Of a stretch of DNA of 64,000 nucleotides, positions 15,799-24,809 are shown in pieces. Made by a program: the position numbers and the translations under genes. Within the stretch, counting starts at the first letter, position 1; the number at the start of each line of letters is the position of its first letter. The notes below the pieces were generated by a model. The model was not told the origin of the DNA, ran no database searches, and saw only the letters and a program-made list of their open reading frames with translations. The DNA is from CAIZGX01 sp046048875 (lineage in GTDB: Bacteria; Bacteroidota; Bacteroidia; Flavobacteriales_D; Sanyastnellaceae), in assembly GCA_046048875.1 (NCBI GenBank), contig JBJOFG010000008.1, positions 124,001 to 188,000 on the forward strand, read 5' to 3'.

Positions 15799-17153
15799 TT
15801 TGACTTCTCTTCGGTTTTCTTTTTATCCATATTTGGCGCGTAAAAATCCGGAGGGAATCCGTTGAATTTTCGCCACAACTCATATCCAACAGGAACGTCG
15901 TTCAGTAACATAATTGCTTGAACACCTCCGCCTTGTTTCAGCACCGCAGGCCATTGCTCGCCCTCTGCCGGCTTTACCAAAACTCTGAATTTGCCTGATT
16001 CATGCAATGCAGGGTCAACCGTTAGTATGGTCCCGTTGTAAACTCCTTTTGAGATGTGTTGCCACCCACTTATCACGAATGCTGGAAACCCATCGAAAAT
16101 CAAGCGCACCTGTTCGCCCGGATGAACCAATGGCATGTCTGTAGGATGAATGAAAATTTCAACGGCATGAGAAAAACCAAATGGACTGATGCGTGCAATT
16201 TCTTCACCTTCTTTAACGGTTTCGCCAATTCCAGATTTTGTGGTCTTGCTTATGAAGCCGTCTTGCGGAGCAAGAATGTAGTACAAGCCATTTCTTCTGT
16301 CGTAGTTGTTGAATTGATTTTGCAATTTGGTAAGCTCTCCTTCGGCAGTGTAGAGGGTAGACATAGAGGCATATTTCTCACTTTCTGCTTTCGATATTTT
16401 ATCGCTGTATTCCGCGTCAATGGCTCTTAGTTCGCGCTTTGCATTAAGAAGTTCATTCTTTGAAATGGCTAATTTGTTTAAGTGCTCTTGAACTTTTGTA
16501 GCGGCGTTTTGAAAAGACATTCTGCGTGTTTCAAGTTCAGTTCTCGAGATTAAATCTTGTTTGAATAATTCTTCGTAACGCTTGAATTGATCTTCAGTAA
16601 TGCTCGCGTTGCGCTGCGCATTTAGTAAATCAGTACTGTCTGTTCTTACTTTGAATTGTGCTTGTTCAATCTTTGCACGTGCCTGATCTTTCTTCACCTC
16701 CTTGCCGCTGATCATGGCGTTAATTTGAATGTCGAGAGACGCGATTTTTGACATGTAACCTTCTAGGGCACTTTCTTTCGATTGTAATTGTGACTCTGTA
16801 TTTTGAATCAAATTCGGGTCGAAGTAATCTACTTTAACTTCCGAAAGGAATAGAATGGTGTCACCTTTTTTTACGCTATCTCCTTCCTGAACATACCATT
16901 TTTCTATTCTTCCACCAATGATGGTTTCAATGGATTGAGGACGTGAATCTGGATTCAATGAAATAATACTTCCAGAACTCGTTATGTTTTGTGTCCAAGG
17001 AATGAATAAAATACCAACAACAATAGCTGCAGTTATCATGAGTATTCGTGCAGTGCGAATGTTTTTCGAACGAGGTTCTATTTTATTCCAAGAAGTAAAT
17101 TGAAGGGAAGAATCTACTTCGTCTAAAAGATTTGGGTTCGTCTTTGCCATCAA
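15795..17153 (-). CDS. HlyD-family membrane-fusion adaptor
   Basis: 452 residues. A cytoplasmic N-terminus is followed by a membrane helix at about 34-52, then a lipoyl half-motif near 75-110 (GGRIEKWYVQEGDSVKKGD-like), a long coiled coil at about 125-290, the second lipoyl half (APQDGFISKTTKSGIGETV) and a beta-barrel domain. It links an inner-membrane transporter to TolC. It follows the ABC protein at once (start 17153, ABC stop 17154) and overlaps the TolC gene. The C-terminus is Lys-rich. Confidence 0.9.
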   Translation of the reverse strand: MMAKTNPNLLDEVDSSLQFTSWNKIEPRSKNIRTARILMITAAIVVGILFIPWTQNITSSGSIISLNPDSRPQSIETIIGGRIEKWYVQEGDSVKKGDTILFLSEVKVDYFDPNLIQNTESQLQSKESALEGYMSKIASLDIQINAMISGKEVKKDQARAKIEQAQFKVRTDSTDLLNAQRNASITEDQFKRYEELFKQDLISRTELETRRMSFQNAATKVQEHLNKLAISKNELLNAKRELRAIDAEYSDKISKAESEKYASMSTLYTAEGELTKLQNQFNNYDRRNGLYYILAPQDGFISKTTKSGIGETVKEGEEIARISPFGFSHAVEIFIHPTDMPLVHPGEQVRLIFDGFPAFVISGWQHISKGVYNGTILTVDPALHESGKFRVLVKPAEGEQWPAVLKQGGGVQAIMLLNDVPVGYELWRKFNGFPPDFYAPNMDKKKTEEKSK

Positions 17154-18722
17154 TTAATTGATTTGAATCGTTTCAACACCAACAAGGGGTATCTCTGTTA
17201 TGTTATGCACGAGCACTATCGCTTCTTTGAATTCAGTTTTTATAATCTCAAGTCCCTTCGGATTTTGAAGTATGTACTGATTTCGGAGCACCAACAAATC
17301 GGGTTTGGCAACAATTGCTCGTGCCAATTCTAACAGTGCCCTAATTTCAAGTGTCCAGAAGGATTCGCGGTGGTGGGTTTTCGTGAAAATCCCTTTCTCT
17401 TTCGAGTCGAAGTAGGCATTCAAGCCCACCAACTCAGCAGCAGCAATGATTTGCTCATTGGAAGCATTTGAATTCCATTTGATATTCTCGAAGAAAGAAT
17501 CCTCAAGAATGACAGGCAAATGATCGCACCATGCAATACGCTTTTTAAAACTATACGCAGAAATGTGTTTGACGTCGTGACCGTTACATTTCAATCCAAA
17601 GAAATTGTCGTTTCTCAGGTCAAGCGATTGAAGCAGTTTCTTACATTGTATGCTGTTTCCGGTGAGTGTGTATATGTTGCCATGCTCGAGTATTTTCGAA
17701 TGGGCAGCGTGTAATTCAATGTAGTCTATTCTTTCTATCTGAATTTTGCTAGAGTCGTTCAGAGCATGTGCAGACTGCTTATGGTTTTGAAAAGCAAGAG
17801 CTTTCTGCATGCTCGTTAGCGTATCGAAAATGGTGCTCAACGAAAAAAGGATTTTTTCGATACTTGAGATGACTAAAACAATGACTATTTCCGCCCCGAG
17901 GAATTGACCTATACTAATTTTTTGTTCAACAGCCAAAAGGCTACCCAACAGTAACATTCCGCCTACAGTAATAATTTTGAAGATAAGGAATGCATTTTGT
18001 TTTTGTAAGAGTAATTTGAAGTGAAATCGTTTAGATTGAAGATAGTCTTCTGAAATCTTGTTCGCCTCAGAGAAAGCGAAATCTGAATTAGGACGATTGA
18101 ATTTTTTACGAAATAATTCAGCAAGTGATAACCAATTCACCATTTCATATTTCGCTCGTGATTCTTCGTAGCTCGATTTTACAGCAGCGTTGAATTTCCA
18201 ACGAAGTAAGAAGAAAAACGTTACTACAAATGACAATCCGAATAGGAAAAACATCGGATGGTAAAACGAAATAAGTAACAGGCCAAATGTCAACTGCAAT
18301 GAGGCGAAGAGAAGATCAATAAAAAGTTTGCTAAAGCCTTTTTGCAAATAACTGATTTCGATGAAGTACTTGGCGAAACTGCGATCATTCGATTGTGGAT
18401 CTTGATTCAGAATACGTCCAAGGTAGGTGAACGCAAGCTGAACGAAAAGACGTTGTTCGACATCTTCACCTTCTTTCATCAATCTAATTTGCAATGAACC
18501 ATTGAGCCAAACAAAGAATAGAATTAACAATAAAATGGCGAACATCCCAGGACGAACTTCTTGAGCCGTTACAAAAGTTAAAAGCAATTGCACTCCAACT
18601 GGAATTGCCAATGAAAAAAGACCGGCAAGGGAGGAGAGGAGAATGACTTTTCGGATGAAATACTTTTCAAGTTTCAGCAGTTCACTGAGTGTCTTGTAAA
18701 TGGAGCTTGTAGATTCTGCCAT
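17154..18722 (-). CDS. ABC exporter-like protein with degenerate ATPase domain
   Basis: 522 residues. The N-terminal 310 residues have the six-helix layout of type I ABC exporters (hydrophobic stretches near 24-52, 58-76, 135-175, 245-265, 272-300). The C-terminal 200 residues align in order with an ABC ATPase domain but lack its working parts: the Walker A place reads TLTGNSIQCK (352-361) without GxxGxGK[ST], the LSGGQ place reads ESFWTLEI (453-460), and the Walker B place LLVLRN (476-481) lacks the Asp-Glu pair. Context with HlyD and TolC points to export, but ATP hydrolysis by this chain looks impossible. It may need a separate ATPase or have another role. The reading frame is intact over the whole length, so it is not a recent pseudogene. 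Confidence 0.82.
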   Translation of the reverse strand: MAESTSSIYKTLSELLKLEKYFIRKVILLSSLAGLFSLAIPVGVQLLLTFVTAQEVRPGMFAILLLILFFVWLNGSLQIRLMKEGEDVEQRLFVQLAFTYLGRILNQDPQSNDRSFAKYFIEISYLQKGFSKLFIDLLFASLQLTFGLLLISFYHPMFFLFGLSFVVTFFFLLRWKFNAAVKSSYEESRAKYEMVNWLSLAELFRKKFNRPNSDFAFSEANKISEDYLQSKRFHFKLLLQKQNAFLIFKIITVGGMLLLGSLLAVEQKISIGQFLGAEIVIVLVISSIEKILFSLSTIFDTLTSMQKALAFQNHKQSAHALNDSSKIQIERIDYIELHAAHSKILEHGNIYTLTGNSIQCKKLLQSLDLRNDNFFGLKCNGHDVKHISAYSFKKRIAWCDHLPVILEDSFFENIKWNSNASNEQIIAAAELVGLNAYFDSKEKGIFTKTHHRESFWTLEIRALLELARAIVAKPDLLVLRNQYILQNPKGLEIIKTEFKEAIVLVHNITEIPLVGVETIQIN

Positions 18723-18790
18723 AGTTTTTGAAAAACATGATTTTTATCATATTGTTCAAAGCACGAAGGTAAAGGAAGATTCTTAAAAAA

Positions 18791-19819
18791 CTATCCTTTC
18801 ATGCTATTTTCTGAATAGTTTTCCCATTTATCCAAAACGGCTTGCATATCAGCGGGTAAATCGCTTTCAAAACTCATCCATTTTCCAGTAGTGGGGTGGG
18901 TGAATGAAAGTGTTCTTGCGTGAAGAGCTTGTCTTGGAAGTAGGTCTAAACAGTTTTGCACAAATTGCTTGTACTTCGAAAATGTTGTTCCTTTTAAAAT
19001 TTTGTCTCCCCCATATTCAAAATCCCCAAATAGCGTGTGACCAATGTGCTTCATGTGAACGCGTATTTGATGCGTTCTTCCAGTTTCTAGTTTGCATTCA
19101 ACCAACGTTACATAGCCATAGCGCTTGAGCACTTTATAGTGAGTTACAGCATGCTTACCGTGATCGCCATTCGGAAACACCGTAAAAACTTTACGGTCGT
19201 TCAAACTTCTTCCCGTATTCCCGATGACAGTTCCGTCTTCTTTTACATCTCCCCAGACTAAAGCCACATATCGACGGTCAATGGTTCGATCGAAAAATTG
19301 CTTTCCAAGATGAGTGAGGGCTTCTTCCGTTTTTGCAATTACCATCAATCCCGTCGTATTCTTATCAAGCCTATGAACCAATCCGGGACGAGCATCGCTG
19401 TTCACAGGTAAATTCTGAAAATGATAAAGCATAGCATTGAGCAAAGTGCCCGAGAAGTTTCCGAATCCGGGATGAACGACCATGTTTTTCGGCTTCATCA
19501 AAATAACTAAATCGTCATCTTCATAGACAATATCAATGGGAATATTCTCTGGGATCAATTCCATATCCCTAACGGGATAAGGCATTTCAATGGTTATGAT
19601 GTCGTGAGGTTTAATTTTGTAACTGCTTTTAACAGATACACCGTTCACTTTCACAAATCCGTCGTCGTGTGCATTTTGAATACGATTGCGCGAAGTTCGT
19701 TCAAGGCGGTCTACCAAGAACTTGTCAATTCGCATAAGCTTTTGCCCTTTGTCAGCGACAATTCGATGATGCTCGAAAAATCCTTCCTCTTGTTCGTCGA
19801 AAACTTCGTTTTCTTCCAT
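18791..19819 (-). CDS. RluA-family 23S rRNA pseudouridine synthase (RluD-like)
   Basis: 342 residues. An N-terminal S4 RNA-binding domain at about 28-80 (RIDKFLVDRL...VKVNG) is followed by the synthase domain with HRLDKNTTGLMV at 149-160, Asp152 being the catalytic residue, and GRTHQIRVHMKHIGH. The length and S4 domain match RluD, which modifies U1911, U1915 and U1917 in E. coli; the exact target is not proven here. It begins 2 bp after the T9SS protein stop and lies in a run with a PASTA protein, an arrangement common in Bacteroidota. Confidence 0.93.
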   Translation of the reverse strand: MEENEVFDEQEEGFFEHHRIVADKGQKLMRIDKFLVDRLERTSRNRIQNAHDDGFVKVNGVSVKSSYKIKPHDIITIEMPYPVRDMELIPENIPIDIVYEDDDLVILMKPKNMVVHPGFGNFSGTLLNAMLYHFQNLPVNSDARPGLVHRLDKNTTGLMVIAKTEEALTHLGKQFFDRTIDRRYVALVWGDVKEDGTVIGNTGRSLNDRKVFTVFPNGDHGKHAVTHYKVLKRYGYVTLVECKLETGRTHQIRVHMKHIGHTLFGDFEYGGDKILKGTTFSKYKQFVQNCLDLLPRQALHARTLSFTHPTTGKWMSFESDLPADMQAVLDKWENYSENSMKG

Positions 19820-19820
19820 C

Positions 19821-21695
19821 TTATTGTTTCAACGCTTTTAAGCGAATCACTTCGTTCGAAGACTTATTGGTGATTTGAATGAAATACAATCCAGCGGAAA
19901 GCGTTTCATTTTGAATGTCTATTTGCGAAACATTTGAATGTGTTGAAGATGCAATCAATTGTCCAGTGGAAGAAAGAATAGAAACCGAATATGTTGAATT
20001 TGCGTTTAATCCTTGAACGGTAAATCCGTTATTGAAAGGGTTAGGGTATATGGAAGGAGAAACAGATTCAATTTCGGAAACTGAGTTCCATACAGAGGTT
20101 TTCCCTGATTTGAAAACCGGACGAATCATTAGCGCTCCGTTAATACTCGATTGTTCCCAAGGCTGCTGAAAACCATTGTTGTAAAATACCTTTGTTGCAT
20201 TAACAGTCCCGCTCTTATCGTTTCCTACAGGAAGACCAACGCTGCCACTTTGTACCCAACCAACGTAGAAGTTTCCAGATACCGCAATTGGATTGTCGTA
20301 CGAGTAGTAAGAGAAGTAATTTTCACCGTGGTGATAAAACGCAGGGTGATGGTAATTAAAATTTTCGCCTAACTCAGCGCCTGGTTGAGTTCCCCCGTCG
20401 CTCCATGCGCGCAACAAGAATGTTTCAGCAGTTACATTTACTCCAGTAGGAAGCCAATACACAAACAGACCTAAAAGTGAATCCGCTACTTCAGCACGAA
20501 ACTTCATTGCAATCATTCCACCTGCCGCAGCATTCGAATATCCGCGCTCTGCAGTACCGTCGTCGTATGCGTAGTAATTATAAAAATACTGACGAAGCGT
20601 TGCAGTGTCGTTTTGCAAACGAGCGTCGGTCGGATTGATATAAGTCTTTACATCGAAATAAGAGCAGGTGTCGTCAGGAGTTACGTTGTAGGTGAATCCG
20701 TTCAATCCAATGGTTCGTGTAAATGAAGAATTCGCATTTAACGCTGTGTTGAAATCAACAGCATTGAATACTTGTGATGTTCCGTCTTGCTTCGTGATGC
20801 TGTAACTGGTTACAATGTTCTCGTCGTTACCTAGATTTCTTTCTTGAACAGCAATGCTGGAAGCCATGTTATTTGCGGCATTCGCAGCGAAATGCGTCAA
20901 AGGCATAGCGGTGTATTCGTTTAACAATGAACGAAGAGGATACTGCATCGCCACTTCATCGAAAATGACATTGCTTGAATCTACGCCGGCATCAAGTTGA
21001 ACATAGTCAATGTGCCAATGGTCAAATGCACCACTTAACGTTCCGAAATTTCTGAATCTAAATTGAAATCCATCGAGCAAATATTCAGGAGCAGTCACTG
21101 CAATAAATATTTGTTGGAAGGTGTCTGTTGGAAAGACTTCTGGACTGGTCCAGACTTGTGTCCATTGTCCAGCGCCGAAAGGTGAATAGAATTCAACAAT
21201 CAAACTGTCGCCCACATCGGGATTGTTTCCGAGACCTCCGCCCTGATAGAAAAATGAAAGAAAAACTTGATCGGTAGCAGTTAAGGTGGAAAGATCAATC
21301 GGGAGCGAAGTCAACGTATCTGCGCTTCCGTATGAAAATTCATCGGCAAAGTTGTAGGGATATCCGTCGGCTCGAAGACCATCTAATGTTGCCACGCCAA
21401 TGGTAGGAGGAGCAATTGGAAATCCGGTGTTAATGAATGCACACGTATCAGACCAACGCTGCCAATTCGTTAAGACTCCAGGGTCATTGGTAGGCAAAGA
21501 ATATCTTGAAAAATCGTCGAAGAATGGAAGTGTTAAGCTAGCAGTTCCTCCACGCAATTCACTTTGCTCTCTCCAAATTTTCTCTTGTTGAAAACGCTGG
21601 TTGCGCTGGGCATCGAAACGAATAACAGTTTCCGTTTCTTGCGAAAAACTAGACAGCAAAGAAACAGCGAATAGAAGGGTAAGCAGATTTTTCAT
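19821..21695 (-). CDS. Large T9SS type A sorting domain protein
   Basis: 624 residues with a signal peptide (cleavage near SSFSQE, residue 19). A long extracellular region with beta-sandwich character follows, including SLTLPFFDDFSRY and a C-terminal half with YNYYAYDDGTAERGY. The type IX sorting domain is at about 545-624 (YPNPFNNGFTV, SAGLYFIQI). It is probably secreted to the cell surface. The start overlaps the PASTA protein stop by one base. No catalytic motif was seen. Confidence 0.86.
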   Translation of the reverse strand: MKNLLTLLFAVSLLSSFSQETETVIRFDAQRNQRFQQEKIWREQSELRGGTASLTLPFFDDFSRYSLPTNDPGVLTNWQRWSDTCAFINTGFPIAPPTIGVATLDGLRADGYPYNFADEFSYGSADTLTSLPIDLSTLTATDQVFLSFFYQGGGLGNNPDVGDSLIVEFYSPFGAGQWTQVWTSPEVFPTDTFQQIFIAVTAPEYLLDGFQFRFRNFGTLSGAFDHWHIDYVQLDAGVDSSNVIFDEVAMQYPLRSLLNEYTAMPLTHFAANAANNMASSIAVQERNLGNDENIVTSYSITKQDGTSQVFNAVDFNTALNANSSFTRTIGLNGFTYNVTPDDTCSYFDVKTYINPTDARLQNDTATLRQYFYNYYAYDDGTAERGYSNAAAGGMIAMKFRAEVADSLLGLFVYWLPTGVNVTAETFLLRAWSDGGTQPGAELGENFNYHHPAFYHHGENYFSYYSYDNPIAVSGNFYVGWVQSGSVGLPVGNDKSGTVNATKVFYNNGFQQPWEQSSINGALMIRPVFKSGKTSVWNSVSEIESVSPSIYPNPFNNGFTVQGLNANSTYSVSILSSTGQLIASSTHSNVSQIDIQNETLSAGLYFIQITNKSSNEVIRLKALKQ

Positions 21696-22522
21696 TAAGG
21701 TACAAATAGGTCTTGTTGCTGCTCAAACGGATTGATTATCGTATCTATTGTGCAAGGTTCTTTACTCAACCAGAAATCCATGAATCTTCCGGCAGCCATG
21801 GGTATTGCTTGCGAAGAATATTCAGGATCCTGTCTGCAAACCCGATATAATGCGGAATCTGCGCTGCTGTATGCAGCAGGCTCGAAGAATCCTTGTCCGG
21901 ATAAATTCAAACTATTCAATAAATTCAATGCTTCTTGATAAGTCAATCCGAAAAGATTCGGTACAGGAACCGTTGTTTTCGCTCCCTCGCCCACTGTTAG
22001 TACTACTGTTTGACCATGCTCCAAGAGCTCTCCATATTTCAAAGATTGACCGTTGTATTCCACCTTCATAACCACTCCAATCATGCTGTTGTTCGGAGCG
22101 TATTTGATTTGGAATTTGATTCCTTTGTTGGTCAATCGAAGCGATGCAATTTGAATGTGATCACCTTCTTTCACATTAATCGGAACCATTGGTGGTGTGC
22201 GCTTGAAGATGCTAATAAAAATGACACGTCCATCTTTTACCATACTTCCTGGCTTCGGACTTTGTTCGCGAACAGTGCCTGGAGCAGCGGTTGGTACAAA
22301 GAGGCTGTCGGTGACTACCATTTCCAGGTCGAGGTCTTCAAGAATAGCGCGCGCCTCGGCTTCTGACTTTCCTTTTAAATCGGGAATCTGAATCGCTTCA
22401 TCGTGACGCGTATAAAACTTCAAAAAGAAAATCACGAAAAGGAACAAGAACAAGTTCACACCCAGAATGATGAGTATTTGCTTCTTTCCGTATTTCGATT
22501 TTAAAAATTTTACAAACGACAT
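21695..22522 (-). CDS. Membrane-anchored PASTA-domain protein
   Basis: 275 residues. A membrane helix at about 15-34 is followed by three PASTA-like repeats: about 40-105 (IPDLKGKSEAEARAILED), about 110-180 (weaker) and about 185-255 (VPNLFGLTYQEALNLL). PASTA domains bind peptidoglycan fragments or beta-lactams when attached to PknB or PBP2x; here there is no kinase or transpeptidase. It is followed by the T9SS and RluD genes and preceded by purL within 10 bp. Confidence 0.9.
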   Translation of the reverse strand: MSFVKFLKSKYGKKQILIILGVNLFLFLFVIFFLKFYTRHDEAIQIPDLKGKSEAEARAILEDLDLEMVVTDSLFVPTAAPGTVREQSPKPGSMVKDGRVIFISIFKRTPPMVPINVKEGDHIQIASLRLTNKGIKFQIKYAPNNSMIGVVMKVEYNGQSLKYGELLEHGQTVVLTVGEGAKTTVPVPNLFGLTYQEALNLLNSLNLSGQGFFEPAAYSSADSALYRVCRQDPEYSSQAIPMAAGRFMDFWLSKEPCTIDTIINPFEQQQDLFVP

Positions 22523-22532
22523 AGACTTCAGA

Positions 22533-24776
22533 TTAAGCGTTGGTCATTTCTTTTCCAATTGCATTGTCATAAAGTTCTTTATAATCTGCAATCATTCCAA
22601 AATTTTGTTCGTCAACCGTGCATCTTCCTTTTGTAACGTGTCCCAACAACAAGCAAGGAATATTGTGTTCCGCAACGAAGTCTAAGAATTTGTCTTCGTC
22701 GTCTTCCACCACAGAAACAACCACACGACTTTGTGATTCACCAAACAAGAAAGCATCTTTACGAATCTCGCTGTCTGTTACAATGTCGAATCCTAAATCG
22801 TTCGGCAAGCACATTTCAACCAACGTGGTAAATAATCCTCCGTCGCTAACATCGTGCGCTGCGTTAATGAAACTGTTTTGAATCAATCCTTTGATGCATT
22901 GTTGAAGTTGGTGTTCTTCGTCCAAATTGAAATGAGGAGCCGGAGAACCGAGGGTTCCAACAATGTTCGCTAAATATTCGCTGGAATTAATTTCGTTGTG
23001 TGAAGTCCCCAAAAGGAAAATCAAATCGCCTTTGTATTTGAAATCCAAAGTCATTTGCAAACTCTTGTCTTTCATTACACCCAACATACCAATGGTTGGA
23101 GTAGGGAAGACTGGCGCTGCTGAACCGTCTGCATTTGCAGTTTGATTGTAGAAGCTTACGTTTCCTCCAGTTACAGGGGTTTGGAATTTTGTACATGCTG
23201 CACCCATTCCTTTAATGGCTCCAACAAATTGCCAGTACACTTCGGGGTTGTATGGATTTCCGAAGTTCAAGCAATTGGTAATTGCTGAAGGCTCACCGCC
23301 TGAACACACAATGTTACGCGCTGCTTCCGCAACCGCGATTTGTGTTCCAATTTCTGGGTCGTTGTTCACGTAACGCGCGTTACAGTCAACAGTTAAAACA
23401 ACCGCTTTGTTGGTTCCTTTCACATTCACCACAGCAGCATCGCTCTTGCGATTCGTGCTCATGTTCACTGTACCCACCATGCTGTCGTATTGCTCATACA
23501 CCCAACGCTTGCTCGCGATGTTGGGTAAGGCAATCAATTGTCTTGCTGTTACCACATAATCTTTCGGCTCAGCCACGTTGTCCATGCTGAACTTCTTGTT
23601 CTCTGCGTAGTATGCAGGCTCGCTGTATTCTCTTTCATAAACAGGAGCTCCTCCGCCAAGCACAAGGCTTTCCGCAGGAATCTCGCTTACAATCTCTCCG
23701 TTCATGTAGTAACGAACCATAGGTCCTTCTGTCACCACACCGATTTCAGCAGCATGTAAATCCCACTTCTCGAAAATCTTTTCTACTTCCGCTTCGTGTC
23801 CCTTCTTAATTACAATAAGCATACGCTCTTGTGATTCAGAAAGCAAAATTTCGAAAGGCTGCATGCCTTCTTGACGGGTTGGAACTTTATCTAAATGAAT
23901 GTCCATTCCAACACCACCACCTGCGCTCATTTCAGAGGTAGAGCAAGTGATACCAGCAGCACCCATGTCTTGCATTCCAGCAATAGCATCGGTTTCTGCC
24001 AATTCCATGGTAGCCTCTAACAATAATTTTTCTTGAAACGGATCGCCTACTTGAACAGAAGGCAAATCTTTCGCAGACTCTGCAGTAATATCTTTTGAAG
24101 CGAACGACGCTCCTTTAATTCCATCTTTTCCGGTAGCTGAACCAACGATATAAACCGGATTTCCAACACCTTTCGCTTTCGCGCTAATCATCTTGCCGTT
24201 TTCAACCAAACCCACAGACATGGCGTTCACCAACGGATTCACTTGATAGCTCTCGTCGAAGAAAACTTCACCACCAACGGTTGGAATACCGAAAGCATTT
24301 CCATAATTACCAATTCCTTTCACCACACCCTCCAACAACCATTTGGTTTTCGGATTTTCAAGTTTTCCGAAACGAAGCGAGTTCAACTGTGCAATCGGAC
24401 GCGCACCCATGGTGAAGATGTCGCGGTTAATTCCGCCAACACCAGTTGCTGCACCTTGATAAGGCTCAAGTGCACTTGGGTGGTTATGCGATTCTATTTT
24501 GAAGGCGCAACCTAAGCCATCGCCAATATCTACTAGACCTGCATTCTCTTCACCAGCCTTCACCAACATGTGTGGTCCATCCTTCGGAAGTGTTTTCAAC
24601 CACTTGATGCTGTTTTTGTAAGAGCAGTGTTCGCTCCACATCACAGAATAGACGCACATCTCTGTGAAATTTGGCGTGCGGCCTAAGATGGTTTTGATTT
24701 GATCGAATTCTTCAGGACGAAGTCCCATTTCTTGCGCTTGTTCAAGCGTTGCAATTTGCGTAGATGCGTTTGACAT
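22533..24776 (-). CDS. purL: Phosphoribosylformylglycinamidine synthase, small PurL form
   Basis: 747 residues. PurL converts FGAR to FGAM with ATP in purine synthesis. Motifs: MWSEHCSYKNS near 45-55, GCAFKIESHNHPSALEPYQGA, GVGGINRDIFTMGA, DMGAAGITCSTSEMS and a second AIRS-like half from about 440. The length fits the small PurL that needs PurS and PurQ as separate subunits, not the 1200-1300-residue fused form. Neither partner is in the window. The start ATG at 24776 has a TATCTTCG box upstream (24807-24800 on the minus strand), but no clear -33. Confidence 0.96.
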   Translation of the reverse strand: MSNASTQIATLEQAQEMGLRPEEFDQIKTILGRTPNFTEMCVYSVMWSEHCSYKNSIKWLKTLPKDGPHMLVKAGEENAGLVDIGDGLGCAFKIESHNHPSALEPYQGAATGVGGINRDIFTMGARPIAQLNSLRFGKLENPKTKWLLEGVVKGIGNYGNAFGIPTVGGEVFFDESYQVNPLVNAMSVGLVENGKMISAKAKGVGNPVYIVGSATGKDGIKGASFASKDITAESAKDLPSVQVGDPFQEKLLLEATMELAETDAIAGMQDMGAAGITCSTSEMSAGGGVGMDIHLDKVPTRQEGMQPFEILLSESQERMLIVIKKGHEAEVEKIFEKWDLHAAEIGVVTEGPMVRYYMNGEIVSEIPAESLVLGGGAPVYEREYSEPAYYAENKKFSMDNVAEPKDYVVTARQLIALPNIASKRWVYEQYDSMVGTVNMSTNRKSDAAVVNVKGTNKAVVLTVDCNARYVNNDPEIGTQIAVAEAARNIVCSGGEPSAITNCLNFGNPYNPEVYWQFVGAIKGMGAACTKFQTPVTGGNVSFYNQTANADGSAAPVFPTPTIGMLGVMKDKSLQMTLDFKYKGDLIFLLGTSHNEINSSEYLANIVGTLGSPAPHFNLDEEHQLQQCIKGLIQNSFINAAHDVSDGGLFTTLVEMCLPNDLGFDIVTDSEIRKDAFLFGESQSRVVVSVVEDDEDKFLDFVAEHNIPCLLLGHVTKGRCTVDEQNFGMIADYKELYDNAIGKEMTNA

Positions 24777-24809
24777 GTAGTACGTTTAAAAAACTGACGC
24801 GAAGATAGT

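Noticed and set aside
22533..24776. PurL as a broken large-form FGAM synthase
   Set aside because: It begins and ends like the complete small form of about 740 residues and has both AIRS-like halves, so it is not truncated.
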